64,000 nucleotides of DNA from Marchantia polymorpha subsp. ruderalis (GCA_037833965.1 AP031356.1:15150501-15214500); one strand, 5' to 3'. Counted from the stretch's first letter, positions 52,199-63,656 are shown. The notes: generated by a model not told the origin, from the letters alone. Numbers and translations are program-made.

Positions 52199-52583
52199 TT
52201 GGACTTATCAGATATGTGTCTTCAACTCTTCCTGTAGACGGATCTTCAGCGAGGGATAGACTCAGGCTATCTGTGCCTCTGCGCTTTTATAACAAGACGG
52301 GACTTGTATCTGTGACTCCCGAGGGATAGAAGACTCGCTTACTACACTCTTGCCCCCACTCTGCGCTTTTCCAACAAGCCGGGAACTGAATCTGTGACTC
52401 TCGAGGGGGAGAAGACTAGCTTACTACACTCTTCTCCCCACTCTGCGCTTTTTCAACAAGACGGTAGCTGTAGATGTGGCTCTCGAGGTGTGGACGAGTC
52501 TCTTAATACACGCAGCTAATGCTGGCTAAATTAAAATCCAGCCACGAATAGAAAAAAAGCCCGTCTTGTTGGAAAAGACTCCG
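52169..52583 (-). repeat. Right arm of inverted duplication, LBD promoter
   Basis: Reverse-complement match of 49200-49631, with repeats near 52288, 52372 and 52454 and the end GGAGTCTTTTCCAACAAGAC at 52562-52583. A third copy of this end sequence, plus strand, is at 52856-52876 (GGAGTCTTTTTCAACAAGACG), so the motif may be a transposon end. Confidence 0.82.
52284..52291 (-). promoter_or_regulatory. TATA box of LBD gene
   Basis: TATAAAAG on the minus strand, about 90 bases before the ATG, inside the promoter-proximal tandem repeat. Confidence 0.65.
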
Positions 52584-52783
52584 GGCGAGCGTGACATTCA
52601 GGACATCTGCCGTTCAAACTGTGTGTGCGTGTCCTGGAGACGAGAAAGTTCCTCTTCAAATCCTTGAGCCCTTCGTTCGGGCTCTACGCGGTCGCCGCGG
52701 ACAGTGACCGGGCCTGGCCTCGGTTACTGTCGGTTACCTCGATCCTAGCCGTCAGAGGAGGACGCGCGGCTCGACCGGCCCTT

Positions 52784-52841
52784 CCGAGTGTGCATGTGCC
52801 ATCTGGACGTAGATACGTCCAGATTTCACATGCACACTCGG
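52784..52841. other. Near-perfect 58-bp palindrome
   Basis: CCGAGTGTGCATGTG (52784-52798) pairs with CACATGCACACTCGG (52827-52841), and ATCTGGACGTA (52801-52811) with TACGTCCAGAT (52814-52824). Only a CC/TT mismatch and a two-base centre interrupt the pairing: 26 bp of stem. The almost absent loop argues against a microRNA precursor; it may be a protein-binding palindrome, a foldback scar or a cruciform site. Confidence 0.75.
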
Positions 52842-55583
52842 TTGCCGCTCGCGTGGAGTCTTTTTCAACAAGACGAGAACTTTATCTGTGACTCTCGAGG
52901 GGTGGACGATATCCCAAGCAGAATACGTCGGTGCGCCTCCCGACCCCATGCATTGGGATGAGCGGCCGCTTCAAAACGAAAAACGTCTATATTTACCTCT
53001 CCGTCGTTTCCAGCAGGTGGATGCTGTTACATCTCGTGCGTAGGAAATACATCTCATCTATCGGTTGTTGCAGGCCATGGGTACTGAAATCGACGCTTTA
53101 TACCTCCTTACACAAATTGCGCGTGCATGTTTGGCACTGCATTCATCGGTATCATGAATCCCAGAAAATAAGTCCGCATCTGTCATGATCATGAGTTTCT
53201 CTTATCTCCGCGACCCATTTCCCCCACGTGCGCTGGCGGATTCCGTTGAACTCCCACGAGTAATTGTCGGGTACTCCCTTGACTTTTTTTGGGACGACCG
53301 AGGTCGCATTTGTCGCAAGTGCAACCTGGATCGTAAATCGGGCTAAAATTTAGCCAGGCTAAATCTGGCTAGCAGGGTTGCCAAAATCTTGCCGACCGAG
53401 TTTGCTGGAATTGTGACAAATTTTTTTCTTAAATTCTGGCAATTTTGGCGTTTACATTAATTGTAGAGAGGTTTGCTATAATAGTTTCAGGGTTTTTATT
53501 GACATTAATTTACGATTTTAAATAGCGAGCAAGATACGCAAATTGTCTTCAGAAATGAAATAACGGTTTTACAAGTGAGTCTCATAAGCAAATAAAAAAT
53601 AACTTATACCATGTCCATCACAAGATGAAAAATGTCCAGGTAAATATGCCATTATTTGTTCTCTGTCAAGCAAAAAAAATATTTTCTTAGGGATCTTCGC
53701 TCGTAAGATGACCTTGTATAGCTAAGAAAAATTCTGAAATTCAAACTTTTTGAAACAACTTGATCGATACGTACATTGTTGGTAACATGAACTTGGGGAG
53801 TCTGTCATCTTTGAAATAGATTCTATGATGTCAACGGACGCTCCACTTTTATTTCCTCCTGGGCAGGTAGGTTTATGGCCTCGTGAGACTTCTGGCTATG
53901 GCACTGTCCTTCTTCTCTTTAGTTCTAATTGCCCAATCTGTACTATTTAATTTCTCCTGTAAACCTTTGAAATATCGATATGTTTCATGTGGCAATTGTG
54001 AGCCATGTGACTGATGATCAAATAGTTATTAAACCACCCTGTGTTTCTCTCCATCTGTAGCTAGCTATGGCCGCATAACGAAGAGCAAATGAAGTGGACA
54101 AGAAAGTGGATCTCAAATGTTGTTGTCAAAAAACCATCGCTCGAGTTGTGTGTCATTCTGACCTCTAAGTATCTTGGCCGCTACAGTTTCTTCTTGGTAA
54201 AACTCAACTCTTTTTATTTCTTGTCCAACTGCATCTCACTATAGACACATACCTGACAACTAGATACATGTCCTTAAGGATCTCTTAGGTCATAAGGCTG
54301 CGAAGTCTTATATTGCCCTCTTTAGAATTTGTGCTTGTTGACGAATTGCCATGTTGAGCCCTAGTCAAGCTTTCGCATAGAGAAGTTCATTGTCTTGTTT
54401 TTTGTGTTCACTTGCTTTTTGCAATTGAACAGATATATATAAGGTATAATACATCGTCTAGCGACCAAACATTCCGTTTTAGAACTGGAAACTGCAATGA
54501 AAGCTATCTATAAGGCAGTGAGTGTAATGAAACTCAGAGGATATGAACGTTCAATTGACATATTTTGGTCCTCACTTTTTTAGACTGTATCCATTCTACT
54601 GTATTTATACTAATCACCAGCTTCTACATCAGTTTCAAATGCAGATGCAAGAAACGAGAAAGAAAAGAACAAATGCAGAAGAGGCCGTTACAAGAGGGGG
54701 CACCACCTATGGACCCCAACAACATGTAGGTCACTTTTACTTTTTCTTTGCTACATGAGACGACCCCTCTCAACTATTCAGCAATTTTGTGCATAGTAGT
54801 TGCACCTAGTTGTAATTTAATTGGTCCTCTAAACTCCATGTCAAGACTGGCCTGATGGCAAGCCACTGCAAGCTGCACCAGGAGGAACTGTATGGACTAC
54901 TCGAGGACTTGCTAACCTCTAGTTTAGAAGCAAATTTGTTAACTTCTGAGAATATGCTCCTTATTCCATAAAGTTGTTATGATTTGACTTCTATTTCTGT
55001 ACTCATTTTCAACATATAATATTATGATATATGTTATAATATTACTATATTCTTGCGGGATGAAACGATGCAAATCAATCAGTTGTGCAGTCCCCAGCGT
55101 CGCTTATGAGATAGTGGATGTTCATAAAAATAAATGACTGTTAGGAAGTTAATCAAGTGTTGTATTCGCGCAGGGACACGACTAATCACGGAGTGAAAAG
55201 AAGACATAGTGAACCGGAAGGTTGACATTGTAGTTCTCTTTATGTTTATATGGAACTAGGACCTTCAGGCAATCAGATCGAAGAGAATGTGAAGAGCAAT
55301 ATAAATCTGCCTGTCTATTATCCAAGATTATTCACGGTCATAATCATGGTTCTTAACACTTCAGTCTAGCAATTAGTCAACCTCATATCATACAGACGTA
55401 TGTGGCAATCCTGAAGTCGCATTTTTTGTTTCTGCTCAGTAAGAATTAGACATCTCAATTCAGGAGAGGTACGTTTGATTTTTATTTAATGAGATAGATA
55501 AGAAAGATTGAATGCCCCTTCGAGCATTACATCAGTTGGATTCAGAAACTGTATGGTATCATACTTTGGGTTTCTTGTTGCAG
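52842..55583. other. AT-rich host DNA, intron or intergenic
   Basis: No conserved protein recognised. Small ORFs (52931-53188, 54543-54758) lack support. Several GT/AG-like borders suggest it could include introns of a gene, perhaps that ending in the proline-rich exon. From 53200 on the sequence is clearly AT-rich compared with the retroelements. Confidence 0.45.
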
Positions 55584-55933
55584 AGCAAACCTTTGTTGGG
55601 AAATCTCGATGGGCTACAAGGGTCGCAAGCCTAGCAAGCCGAAGTCTCCCCCTACTCAATCTCCCGATTGTAACCCACCTGCAGCTAAATCTTCCCCTCC
55701 TACTGTTGTCGTGAAATCTCCCCCTCCCCCTTCCCCTTTCTACTCACCTCAGACGCCACCACCTCCGGCTAAATTGCCACCTCTTCCCGTGGTTGTGAAG
55801 TCCCCTCCTCCACCTGCGAAATCACCTGCTCCTCCCGTTGTGGCTAAATCACCACCACCTCCGGCAAAATCTCCTCCTCCTCCAGTGGTGGTCAATTCCC
55901 CTCCACCCCCCATGAAGTCTCCCACACCGCCAT
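55584..55933 (+). pseudogene. Proline-rich (extensin/HRGP-like) exon cut by LTR B1
   Basis: Follows a splice-acceptor-like TTTCTTGTTGCAG (55571-55583). The frame including MGYKGRKPSKPKS (55609) encodes repeats of KSPPPPAKS and PPPVVVKS type, as in plant cell-wall proline-rich glycoproteins or PERK extracellular regions. No signal peptide in this exon, so an upstream exon is expected. LTR B1 begins at 55934 and adds a stop after one codon (55939-55941), so the gene is broken here. The remainder would lie beyond B1, outside the window. Confidence 0.55.
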
Positions 55934-58742
55934 TGTGGTAACACACTTTTTGTTTTTTTTGCAGAATTTAAACAATTTTAGAAAACTAGTACCAAAGCAG
56001 TGTTTGTAGCTAGAGAAGGGTACGCTAAATAGAGTGGATTGATGAGATCGTCACGAGGGCACAAAGAATCACGTAGTCGGATGTACCAACGCCAACGTCT
56101 TCGGCGCCTTCGGCAAAAGCTCCTTTTTGAGGTGTCTCTACTCACGCGCCTCCAGCGTATAAGGAAGCTACGCTTCCGGCGCAGACACCTCAGGAGGAGG
56201 TTTTGCTAAAGACGTCAGGAGAAGGGCCCGGACCTCTAAAGGCATCCGACCATGAGTGCGCCTTCGGCGAAGCGCCGCTAGCGCGGAAAGGGAAAACCTT
56301 CATAACAATCGGGATACACGGTAGATCCAGTTGGTTGCAGTTGCGTTAGAAAGAACTCGGGACGCTTGTTCTAACGAGTCCAAGAGCGTTGGAGATGGAT
56401 CAGGAATGGAGAAGTTATGAGCGTCGGAAAACTCGTAGCCGGACATGCGCCGTTCGCGCTAGGGTTCACAGCCGGAAAGGATTTCCGTACGCCCTCGGCG
56501 ATGCGCCTTCGGCGGAATCACGCGCTCATAGGAGGAAACCAACTCAGAGTCGGAAGCGCCCTTGGCGGCTGTTCATGGAAGGAAAGCGCCGGTCGGGTGT
56601 ACGCCTCCGACGTGGCGCTGACGGCCGGATGCGCTGGCATGAGTTGCGCTGACGGATATGCGCCGGCAGCAACGGACGATGCATAAAGGACAAAATAGGC
56701 GGTACAACTGCGCGCCGGCGTAATTCGCTCCGGCTGGATGTGCGCCTCCAGCAAGGCGCCGACGGATAATGAACGCACCAGCGGCGACACGCCTCCGGAG
56801 AAGGGCGGGTTAGGAAAAGACAACATGGCCGACGTATACCCTGCAGCGGACTCGAGTCCGGAAGGTGGCGGCGGCGGGAGAATTCAACGTTTAAGCATGC
56901 GAATGCGCGCAATGCGGAGACGTGAATTCGCGCATGCAAAGGGCGAACCATTAAGCCGTATAGCCGGCTGCGTACGTTGCAACCAGTAAGAACGTTGGAC
57001 GTTCTTGAAATCGGAGAAGAAAAGACTGCGCTCCAGTCTCATTCTCTCATTCTTGACTTTGCGATTTCCAGTTCCAAGATTACGCGCAAGGGCGGATCGA
57101 CCTGCAGTGAGAGTAGAGAGTGCGGAGACGAGTTGCGCAAGGATCTTGGCGGACCTTGAAAGAATTGTGAGTAGCGATCTTGAACGAGCGCAGAGAGAGT
57201 GAGCAGTCAGTGCTTGAGTGACCGACGCGCAGTGGCGAGTGAGAGAGAGCGAGCGAAAGGGAGAACGTTTGTGTGTGCAGGCAACGCAATGTCGAAGGTT
57301 CCCCAGCTGCGAGTGTCTCCACTCAGGGTGCCGCAGATCGGTCTACGCGCATTTCAAGATGTGCTGTTGAAGCTGAAGCTCGATTTTCTCCTATGGGGGT
57401 GGAATTGGACATGTCCGGAGATGGTGCGCGAGTATCTGCAAGAGAGACACAAGCCTTCTCGCGGATTTCGCCCACACCCAGAGAGATGGGACATTTGCAA
57501 TTGGGCGCAGGTGTTGGGCAGGTGTGCCGGCGAGGAAGGGGATCTCCTCTTCGAGGCCGATAGCGTGAAGGTGTCCCAGGAGGAAGAAGTCTCTTACAAT
57601 GAGCTCTTCAAAGTTGCCAGACATCCCAAGAACGGTTTCCGGACACGGGATTACAAGGATCGATTGCGGAGAAATGTCGCGACGGCATTGCTGCAGATAT
57701 TGCAGCCGACCAAGACCGCTTACATGCATGGTTGGCAGGTAGAGTTTGTGGAGCTAGTGTTGTCAGGAGCTCCGGTGCATTGGGCACGGCTCCTGTGGAA
57801 GGTGACGCGCCAACATGCGCAAGAAGAGAGGGGAGGAACCCTCAATCATCTATCGCCTTACTTAATCGTGTTTTACTGGGCGATGGGATGTTTGACGAAT
57901 GATGAGAAAACTCGGTTTCCGCAGCTGACCCGGACTTATCCAGGTAGATATTCGAGGGAGGCCGAAGTAGACACGGATCCGGACGAGGAACCTGCCAGTA
58001 CGCCTCCGGCTCCGGCTCCAGCCAGAGCAGCAGAAGAACGTCGAAGTGAGCGCATTCCGCGCAAGCGGAAGTGGGATGAGAGACCTGAGGACAGGCAGCC
58101 GGAAGTGCCAGCTGCGCCGACTCGTGGTCGGCCCACCCCCGAGCCTCACAGTCGACCAAAACAGAGGGCACGCAAAATGCCAACTGTTACCGAGGAGACC
58201 AGGCGAACTCCGACCCAGCGGAATCTCACACAGGAAGAGATAATCGCTCACATTCTAGGGAAGACGGCAGAAACCTCTGCACAGAAGGCACCACGGCCTT
58301 CGGGAGGAGATGGACGGACTGACAGCCGGCCGACTGCGAGTCGGATGACTGAAGGTCGACAAGCGGAAGGAAGGCCAACTGAACGGCGCGTTGAACCGGA
58401 CAGCAGGCCGGAAGCAGAAGAGAGTTTGGCTGACGAGCCAACAATCCTCAGAGGGTCGTCTTCGGCGGAAGGCACTTCTGGAAGAACGCCACCAGCAAGC
58501 AGGCCAAGTGGAGTCAAGACGCGCAGGGTGTGTCCGACTCCCAGTCGGACAACTGCTGGTCGGCCGACTGCGAGTCGGACAACAGAGAGCCGGCCGGATT
58601 CGCCGACTGCGAGACAGATGGGGCCAACGACCAGTGTGCGGACGCCTTCGGCGGACGCACCTTCAGCAAGGACACCTTCCGCGCAGATTGCGCCGGAAGG
58701 ACAGGCAGCAGAAGCGGGCGGTGCAAGAGTGACAAAAGTCAC
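55934..58742 (+). mobile_element. B1: family B LTR, 5' part, in proline-rich gene
   Basis: Starts TGTGGTAACACAC after GCCAT (55929-55933, expected TSD). Matches B2 LTR from its start to the middle of the LTR gene, where B2 is inserted. The rest is outside the window. Confidence 0.88.
57289..58742 (+). pseudogene. LTR-resident protein in B1, cut by B2
   Basis: Conserved ATG at 57289 (MSKVPQLRVSPLRVPQIGLRAF). Upstream the frame is open to 57199 but those residues differ from B2 because of small indels, which supports the 57289 start. Open to the B2 insertion at KVTV, so N-terminal domain and linker are intact but coiled coil and C-terminus are separated. Confidence 0.85.
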
Positions 58743-60100
58743 TGTGGTAACCCACTTTTTGTTTTTTTTGCAGAATTTAAACAATTTTAGAAAACTAGTA
58801 CCAAAGCAGTGTTTGTAGCTAGAGAAGGGTACGCTAAATAGAGTGGATTGATGAGATCGTCACGAGGGCACAAAGAATCACGTAGTCGGATGTACCAACG
58901 CCAACGTCTTCGGCGCCTTCGGCAAAAGCTCCTTTTTAAGGTGTCTCTACTCATGCGCCTCTAGCGTATAAGGAAGCTACGCTTCCGGCGCAGACACCTC
59001 AGGAGGAGGTTTTGCTAGAGACGTCAGGAGAAGGGCCCGGACCTCTAAAGGCATCCGACCATGAGTGCGCCTTCGGCGAAGCGCCGCTAGCGCGGAAAGG
59101 GAAAACCTTCATAACAATCGGGATACACGGTAGATCCAGTTGGTTGAAGTTGCATTAGAAAGAGCTCGGGACGCTCGTTCTAACGAGTCCAAGAGCGCCG
59201 GAGATGGATCAGGAATGGAGAAGTTATGAGCGTCGGAAAACTCGTAGCCGGACATGCGCCGTTCGCGCTAGGGTTCACAGCCGGAAAGGATTCCCGTACG
59301 CCCTCGGCGATGCGCCTTCGGCGGAATCACGCGCTCACAGGAGGAAACCAACTCAGAGTCGGAAGCGCCCTTGGCGGCTGTTCATGGAAGGAAAGCGCCG
59401 GTCGGATGTACGCCTCCGACGTGGCGCTGACGGCCGGATGCGCTGGCATGAGTTGCGCTGACGGATATGCGCTGGCAGCAACGGACGAGGCATAAAGGAC
59501 AAAATAGGCGGTACGACTGCGCGCCGGCGTAATTCGCTCCGGCTGGATGTGCGCCTCCAGCAAGGCGCCGACGGATAATGAACACACCAGCGGCGACACG
59601 CCTCCGGAGAAGGGCGGGTTAGGAAAAGACAACAGGGCCGACGTATACCCTGCAGCGGACTCGAGTCCGGAAGGTGGCGGCGGCGGGAGAATTTAACGTT
59701 TAAGCATGCGAATGCGCGCAAGGCGGAGACGTGAATTCGCGCATGCAAAGGGCGAACCGTTAAGCCGTATAGCCGGCTGCGTACGTTGCAACCAGTAAGA
59801 ACGTTGGACGTTCTTGAAATCGGAGAAGAAAAGACTGCGCTCCAGTCTCATTCTCTCATTCTTGACTTTGCGATTTCCAGTTCCAAGATTACGCGCAAGG
59901 GCGGAGCGACCTGCAGTGAGAGTAGAGAGTGCGGAGACGAGTTGCGCAAGGATCTTGGCGGACCTTCAAAGAATTGGGAGTAGCGAATCTTGAACGAGCG
60001 TAGAGAGAGTGAGCAGTCAGTGCTTGAGTGGCCGACGCACAGTGGCGATTGTGAGAGAGCGAGCGAAAGGGAGAACGTTTGTGTGTGTGCAGACAACGCA

Positions 60101-62656
60101 ATGTCGAAGGTTCCCCAGCTGCGAGTGTCTCCACTCAGGGTGCCGCAGATCGGTCTACGCGCATTTCAAGATGTGCTGACGAGGCTGAAGCTCGATTTTC
60201 TCCTATGGGGGTGGAATTGGACGTGTCCGGAGATGGTGCGCGAGTACCTGCAAGAGAGACACAAGCCTTCTCGCGGATTTCGCCCACACCCAGAGAGATG
60301 GGAAATTTACAATTGGGCGCAGGTGTTGGGCAGGTGTGCCGGCGAGGAAGGGGATCTCCTCTTCGAGGCCGACAGCGTGAAAGTGTCCCGGGAGGAAGAA
60401 GTCTCTTACAATGAGCTCTTCAAGGTGGCTAGACATCCCAAGAACGGTTTCCGGACTCGGGATTACAAGGATCGATTGCGGAGAAATGTCGCGACAGCAT
60501 TGCTGCAGATATTGCAGCCGACCAAGACCGCTTACATGCATGGTTGGCAGGTAGAGTTCGTGGAGCTAGTGTTGTCAGGAGCTCCGGTGCATTGGGCACG
60601 ACTTCTGTGGAAGGTGACGCGCCAACATGCGCAAGAAGAGAGGGGAGGAACGCTCAATCATCTATCGCCTTACTTAATCGTGTTTTACCGGGCGATGGGA
60701 TGTTTGACGAATGCTGAGAAAACTCGGTTTCCGCAGCTGAGCCGGTCTTATCCAGGTAGATATTCGAGGGAAGCCGAAGTAGACACGGATCCGGACGAGG
60801 AACCTGCCAGTACGTCTCCGGCTCCGGCTCCAGCCAGAGCAGCAGAAGAACGTCGAAGTGAGCGCATTCCGCGCAAGCGGAAGTGGGATGAGAGACCTGA
60901 GGACAGGCAGCCGGAAGTACCAGCTGCGCCGACTCGTGGTCGGCCCACCCCCGAACCTCATAGTCGACCAAAACAGAGGGCACGCAGAATGCCAACTGTT
61001 ACTGAGGAGACCAGGCGAACTCCGACCCGGCGGAATCTCACACAGGAAGAGATAATTGCTCAGGTCCTAGGGAAGACGGCAGAAACCTCTGCACAGAAGG
61101 CACCACGGCCTTCGGGAGGAGATGGACGGACTGACGACCGGCCGACTGCGAGTCGGATGACTGAAGGTCGACAAGCGGAAGGAAGGCCAACTGAACGGCG
61201 CGTTGAACCGGACAGCAGGCCGGAAGCGGAAGAGAGTTTGGCTGACGAGCCAACAATCCTTAGAGGGTCGTCTTCGGCGGAAGGCACTTCTGGAAGAACG
61301 CCCCCAACAAGCAGGCCAAATGGAGTCAAGACGCGCAGGGTGTATCCGACTCCCAGTCGGACAACTGCTGGTCGGCCGACTGCGAGTCGGACAACAGAGA
61401 GTCAGCCGGATTCGCCGACTGCGAGACGGATGGAGCCAACGACCAGTGTGCGGACGCCTTCGGCGGACGCACCTTCAGCAAGGATACCTTCCGCGCAGAT
61501 TGCGCCGGAAGGACAGGTAGCAGAAGCGGGCGGTGCAAGAGTGACAAAAGTCACTGCGGCGTCGACCCCTTCACAAACCGAAGATCGAGCCGGAACAGGG
61601 GCTCGAGCAGTGGGATCTCCCACTGCCCTGGATATTTTAGCAGGCAGTGGAGCAGCAGTCGCAGCAGAAGCTGCTGCGCGCCACAGTTCCAGGGAGTCGC
61701 CAAGGGATTCGGTGGCGACTGAAATCCTCGCGACTGAGGATGAGACGAGCTCGGAAGAGCAAGAAGAGGATTCGGTGCAGAAAACGCCAACAGGGGTGCT
61801 GTGCGAACAGATAGTTCCACTCCTGCGATATCTGGATCGCAAGACATCCAAATACGCAAGTGCCTTAAAACCGCAGTCTTATGTGGAGACAATCAGGCGA
61901 AGGACGAGGAGCAAGGTGGCAAAGTGGGCCTCTAGATGCGGAGTATATGTGGATAGGAACACCGCCCTCCGACAACACCTGGCGGTCACCCAGAAGCTGT
62001 ACCAAGCCTTGCAGCAGCAGAAGGAGGATGCGGCGACGAAGAGTCAGGCGGAGGCCGAACTAATACGGGCAAGGATCGAGTCGGAACTGCAGGAGGAGCG
62101 GAGACAGAACGAAGTCCTAGCAGCCGAGCTTGCGCGCCAGACGCGCGCCTTAGAGGAAAGTCAACGAGCCCGCAAGGAGGATGAGGAGTTGTTGTGCAGC
62201 TTGCAAACCGAGTGCTCGGATTTGAGGGCACAACGTGCGGATTTAGAAATGCAGCTGGCAGAGGTGGAGAGCAGCTGCAGGGCACGAGGAGAGTTGGCGG
62301 CACGGGTGACTCGTTGTCTAAACGGATACACCCATTGGGAGGTGGCAGCTCAAGAGAGGGTTACACTCCGGGAGTTCGAGCTTCGGGCGGCGGCATTGAC
62401 GGAAGGTGACAGTCGGAGTCGGCGGCGAGTGGCAAGAAAATTAGAAACCTTCTTGTCGGGTGCGCGCGACACTATGGCGCACTTGCAGTCGGAAGTCACT
62501 GCAGCGCTCCGACGCCTGGGGTTACGCAGCCGGTCGGAAGACTGGCAGGGTAGAGATAGTACGCGGAGCAGTCCGGCGCGCAGGAGGCGCAGCACCGGAT
62601 CTGCCGAGTGCAGTAGAGTAGTTTGGTTTCGCGCAGATGCTGCGAGTGGTAGATAG
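60101..62656 (+). CDS. LTR-resident protein in B2, intact (851 aa)
   Basis: From the conserved ATG (60101, AACGC-ATG context; open to 59990) to a TAG. Alignable with family A over the N-terminal domain (LDFLLWGWN, MVRE-L, PSRG-RPH, WAQ-LGRCAG, RTRDYKDR-RR, HWA, GGTLNHLSP), the NLS-like RIPRKRKWDE, PLLRYLDRK, the coiled coil, HWEV-AQE--TLREFELRAA, GDSRSRR and RRRRSTGSAECS; the linker is not conserved. The pattern of conserved ends and free linker suggests selection on the protein in both families. Function unknown. Confidence 0.88.
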   Translation: MSKVPQLRVSPLRVPQIGLRAFQDVLTRLKLDFLLWGWNWTCPEMVREYLQERHKPSRGFRPHPERWEIYNWAQVLGRCAGEEGDLLFEADSVKVSREEEVSYNELFKVARHPKNGFRTRDYKDRLRRNVATALLQILQPTKTAYMHGWQVEFVELVLSGAPVHWARLLWKVTRQHAQEERGGTLNHLSPYLIVFYRAMGCLTNAEKTRFPQLSRSYPGRYSREAEVDTDPDEEPASTSPAPAPARAAEERRSERIPRKRKWDERPEDRQPEVPAAPTRGRPTPEPHSRPKQRARRMPTVTEETRRTPTRRNLTQEEIIAQVLGKTAETSAQKAPRPSGGDGRTDDRPTASRMTEGRQAEGRPTERRVEPDSRPEAEESLADEPTILRGSSSAEGTSGRTPPTSRPNGVKTRRVYPTPSRTTAGRPTASRTTESQPDSPTARRMEPTTSVRTPSADAPSARIPSAQIAPEGQVAEAGGARVTKVTAASTPSQTEDRAGTGARAVGSPTALDILAGSGAAVAAEAAARHSSRESPRDSVATEILATEDETSSEEQEEDSVQKTPTGVLCEQIVPLLRYLDRKTSKYASALKPQSYVETIRRRTRSKVAKWASRCGVYVDRNTALRQHLAVTQKLYQALQQQKEDAATKSQAEAELIRARIESELQEERRQNEVLAAELARQTRALEESQRARKEDEELLCSLQTECSDLRAQRADLEMQLAEVESSCRARGELAARVTRCLNGYTHWEVAAQERVTLREFELRAAALTEGDSRSRRRVARKLETFLSGARDTMAHLQSEVTAALRRLGLRSRSEDWQGRDSTRSSPARRRRSTGSAECSRVVWFRADAASGR
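61140..61440 (+). repeat. CCGACTnnnAGTCGG inverted repeats in B linker
   Basis: Units such as CCGACTGCGAGTCGG and CCGACTCCCAGTCGG recur at intervals inside the coding linker, encoding PTASRT or PTPSRT. They are also at 808-1090 in B0 and 58328-58620 in B1. Confidence 0.7.
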
Positions 62657-62689
62657 GATAGCGTAGTGCTAGTTAGGATCTTTTGAGAG

Positions 62690-62696
62690 TATAAAG
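62690..62696 (+). promoter_or_regulatory. LTR TATA box (B2)
   Basis: TATAAAG followed by the hairpin CAAGGC-GTTTT-GCCTTG. As a 5' LTR copy it would drive the B2 genomic RNA. Confidence 0.6.
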
Positions 62697-63358
62697 TAGA
62701 TCAAGGCGTTTTGCCTTGGGACTCTTCCAGTTTCGGAAGTGCAGATCAGGAACTCACTTTCTTGGCGTGTTTGTGCATTTTGGTCCTGGCACCACGTAGA
62801 GAAGCTGCAGCATAGCGAAGTTACCGTATGTTGTAGTTGAAGGCCTTCGGCTGAATGTTCAGAGCTCGCACCCGGTTAGAGACTTGAGTAGTGCGGATCT
62901 GCACCTGCGGGTGATTTCTGATGCTCAGAGCCGGCTGCGAGTTAGAGACTTGAACAGTTCCCCCTTACTCCTTCGAGTGACATATCCTGATTGTACTCCT
63001 ACGGGAAGTTTCCCCTGAATGCCAATGTGAAGTTTCATTACTTCGTGTAAACCTTGGTTTGTAATTCAGGTTGTGTGTGTGTTACTGGATCGTGTTTTCA
63101 GTAAGTTCTCAGTCGGGTCTGCACTCCCTGCGTTTTGTGTGATAGTCGAGGGTGACGTCCACGGCGTACGTAGAGGCTTCGTTCCGAAGTGAGAAGTCCA
63201 GTCCGGGTACCCCCGCTAGTTCCTGGCGGAAGGGCAGTAAAAGCCGGAGTGGGAGGCACTTCCTGCAGAACCTCTGAGTGAACTTGCGAGACACTTTCCT
63301 CCTGAAATCCGAAGCGGAGGTCCTGACCGACCTCCGAGTTGTGCTTTTTGCCAGTTTC

Positions 63359-63380
63359 AGGTGTGTGTGTGTGTGTGTGT
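63359..63380 (+). repeat. GT microsatellite in U5 (B2)
   Basis: About ten GT repeats after TTTCAG, the same site as in family A LTRs. Confidence 0.8.
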
Positions 63381-63638
63381 TGAGTGACCAAGCTGTACCG
63401 TGCATCCTCCGAGCATCCTCCGAGTTGAGTTCCTCCTCCGAGTCGAGCCTCCGAGTCGAGCACTACAGTATTTCTGGGAGTGACAGTCGCCTAGAATTCA
63501 AACTCTACCAAAAGTCTGTTAAATGTGACACTTTTACTCTGTGTGTTGCCTCTGTCCCTGTGGGTTCGATCTTTTTACCACCATACTGCAGTTTTAGCCT
63601 TTGGTGGGTTATTACATAAGGAGCCGACAACTTCTTTT

Positions 63639-63656
63639 TGGCGCCGCTGCCGGGGA
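63639..63656 (+). other. Primer-binding site of B2, tRNA-Asp type
   Basis: TGGCGCCGCTGCCGGGGA, identical to F1, 22 bases after the LTR end. The spacer TAAGGAGCCGACAACTTCTTTT differs from that of F1 at one position only. Confidence 0.85.

Larger units (their letters stand above)
58743..63616 (+). repeat. B2 5' LTR (4874 bp), complete family B LTR
   Basis: TGTGGTAACCCAC to GGGTTATTACA, preceded by GTCAC (58738-58742, expected TSD) and followed by a PBS, so it is a 5' LTR of an element that continues to the right. It lacks the GTGCAC palindrome cluster of family A; its LTR-gene linker has CCGACTnnnAGTCGG inverted repeats in its place. Confidence 0.92.

Noticed and set aside
52625..53188. Two small ORFs of 85-88 codons
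   Set aside because: No recognisable motifs; one spans the large palindrome. Likely chance.
54660..54930. Possible exons of a conserved gene (RGGTTYGPQQH and WPDGKPLQAAPGGTVW)
   Set aside because: The pieces look protein-like but no GT-AG junction joins them in frame and I cannot name the family.
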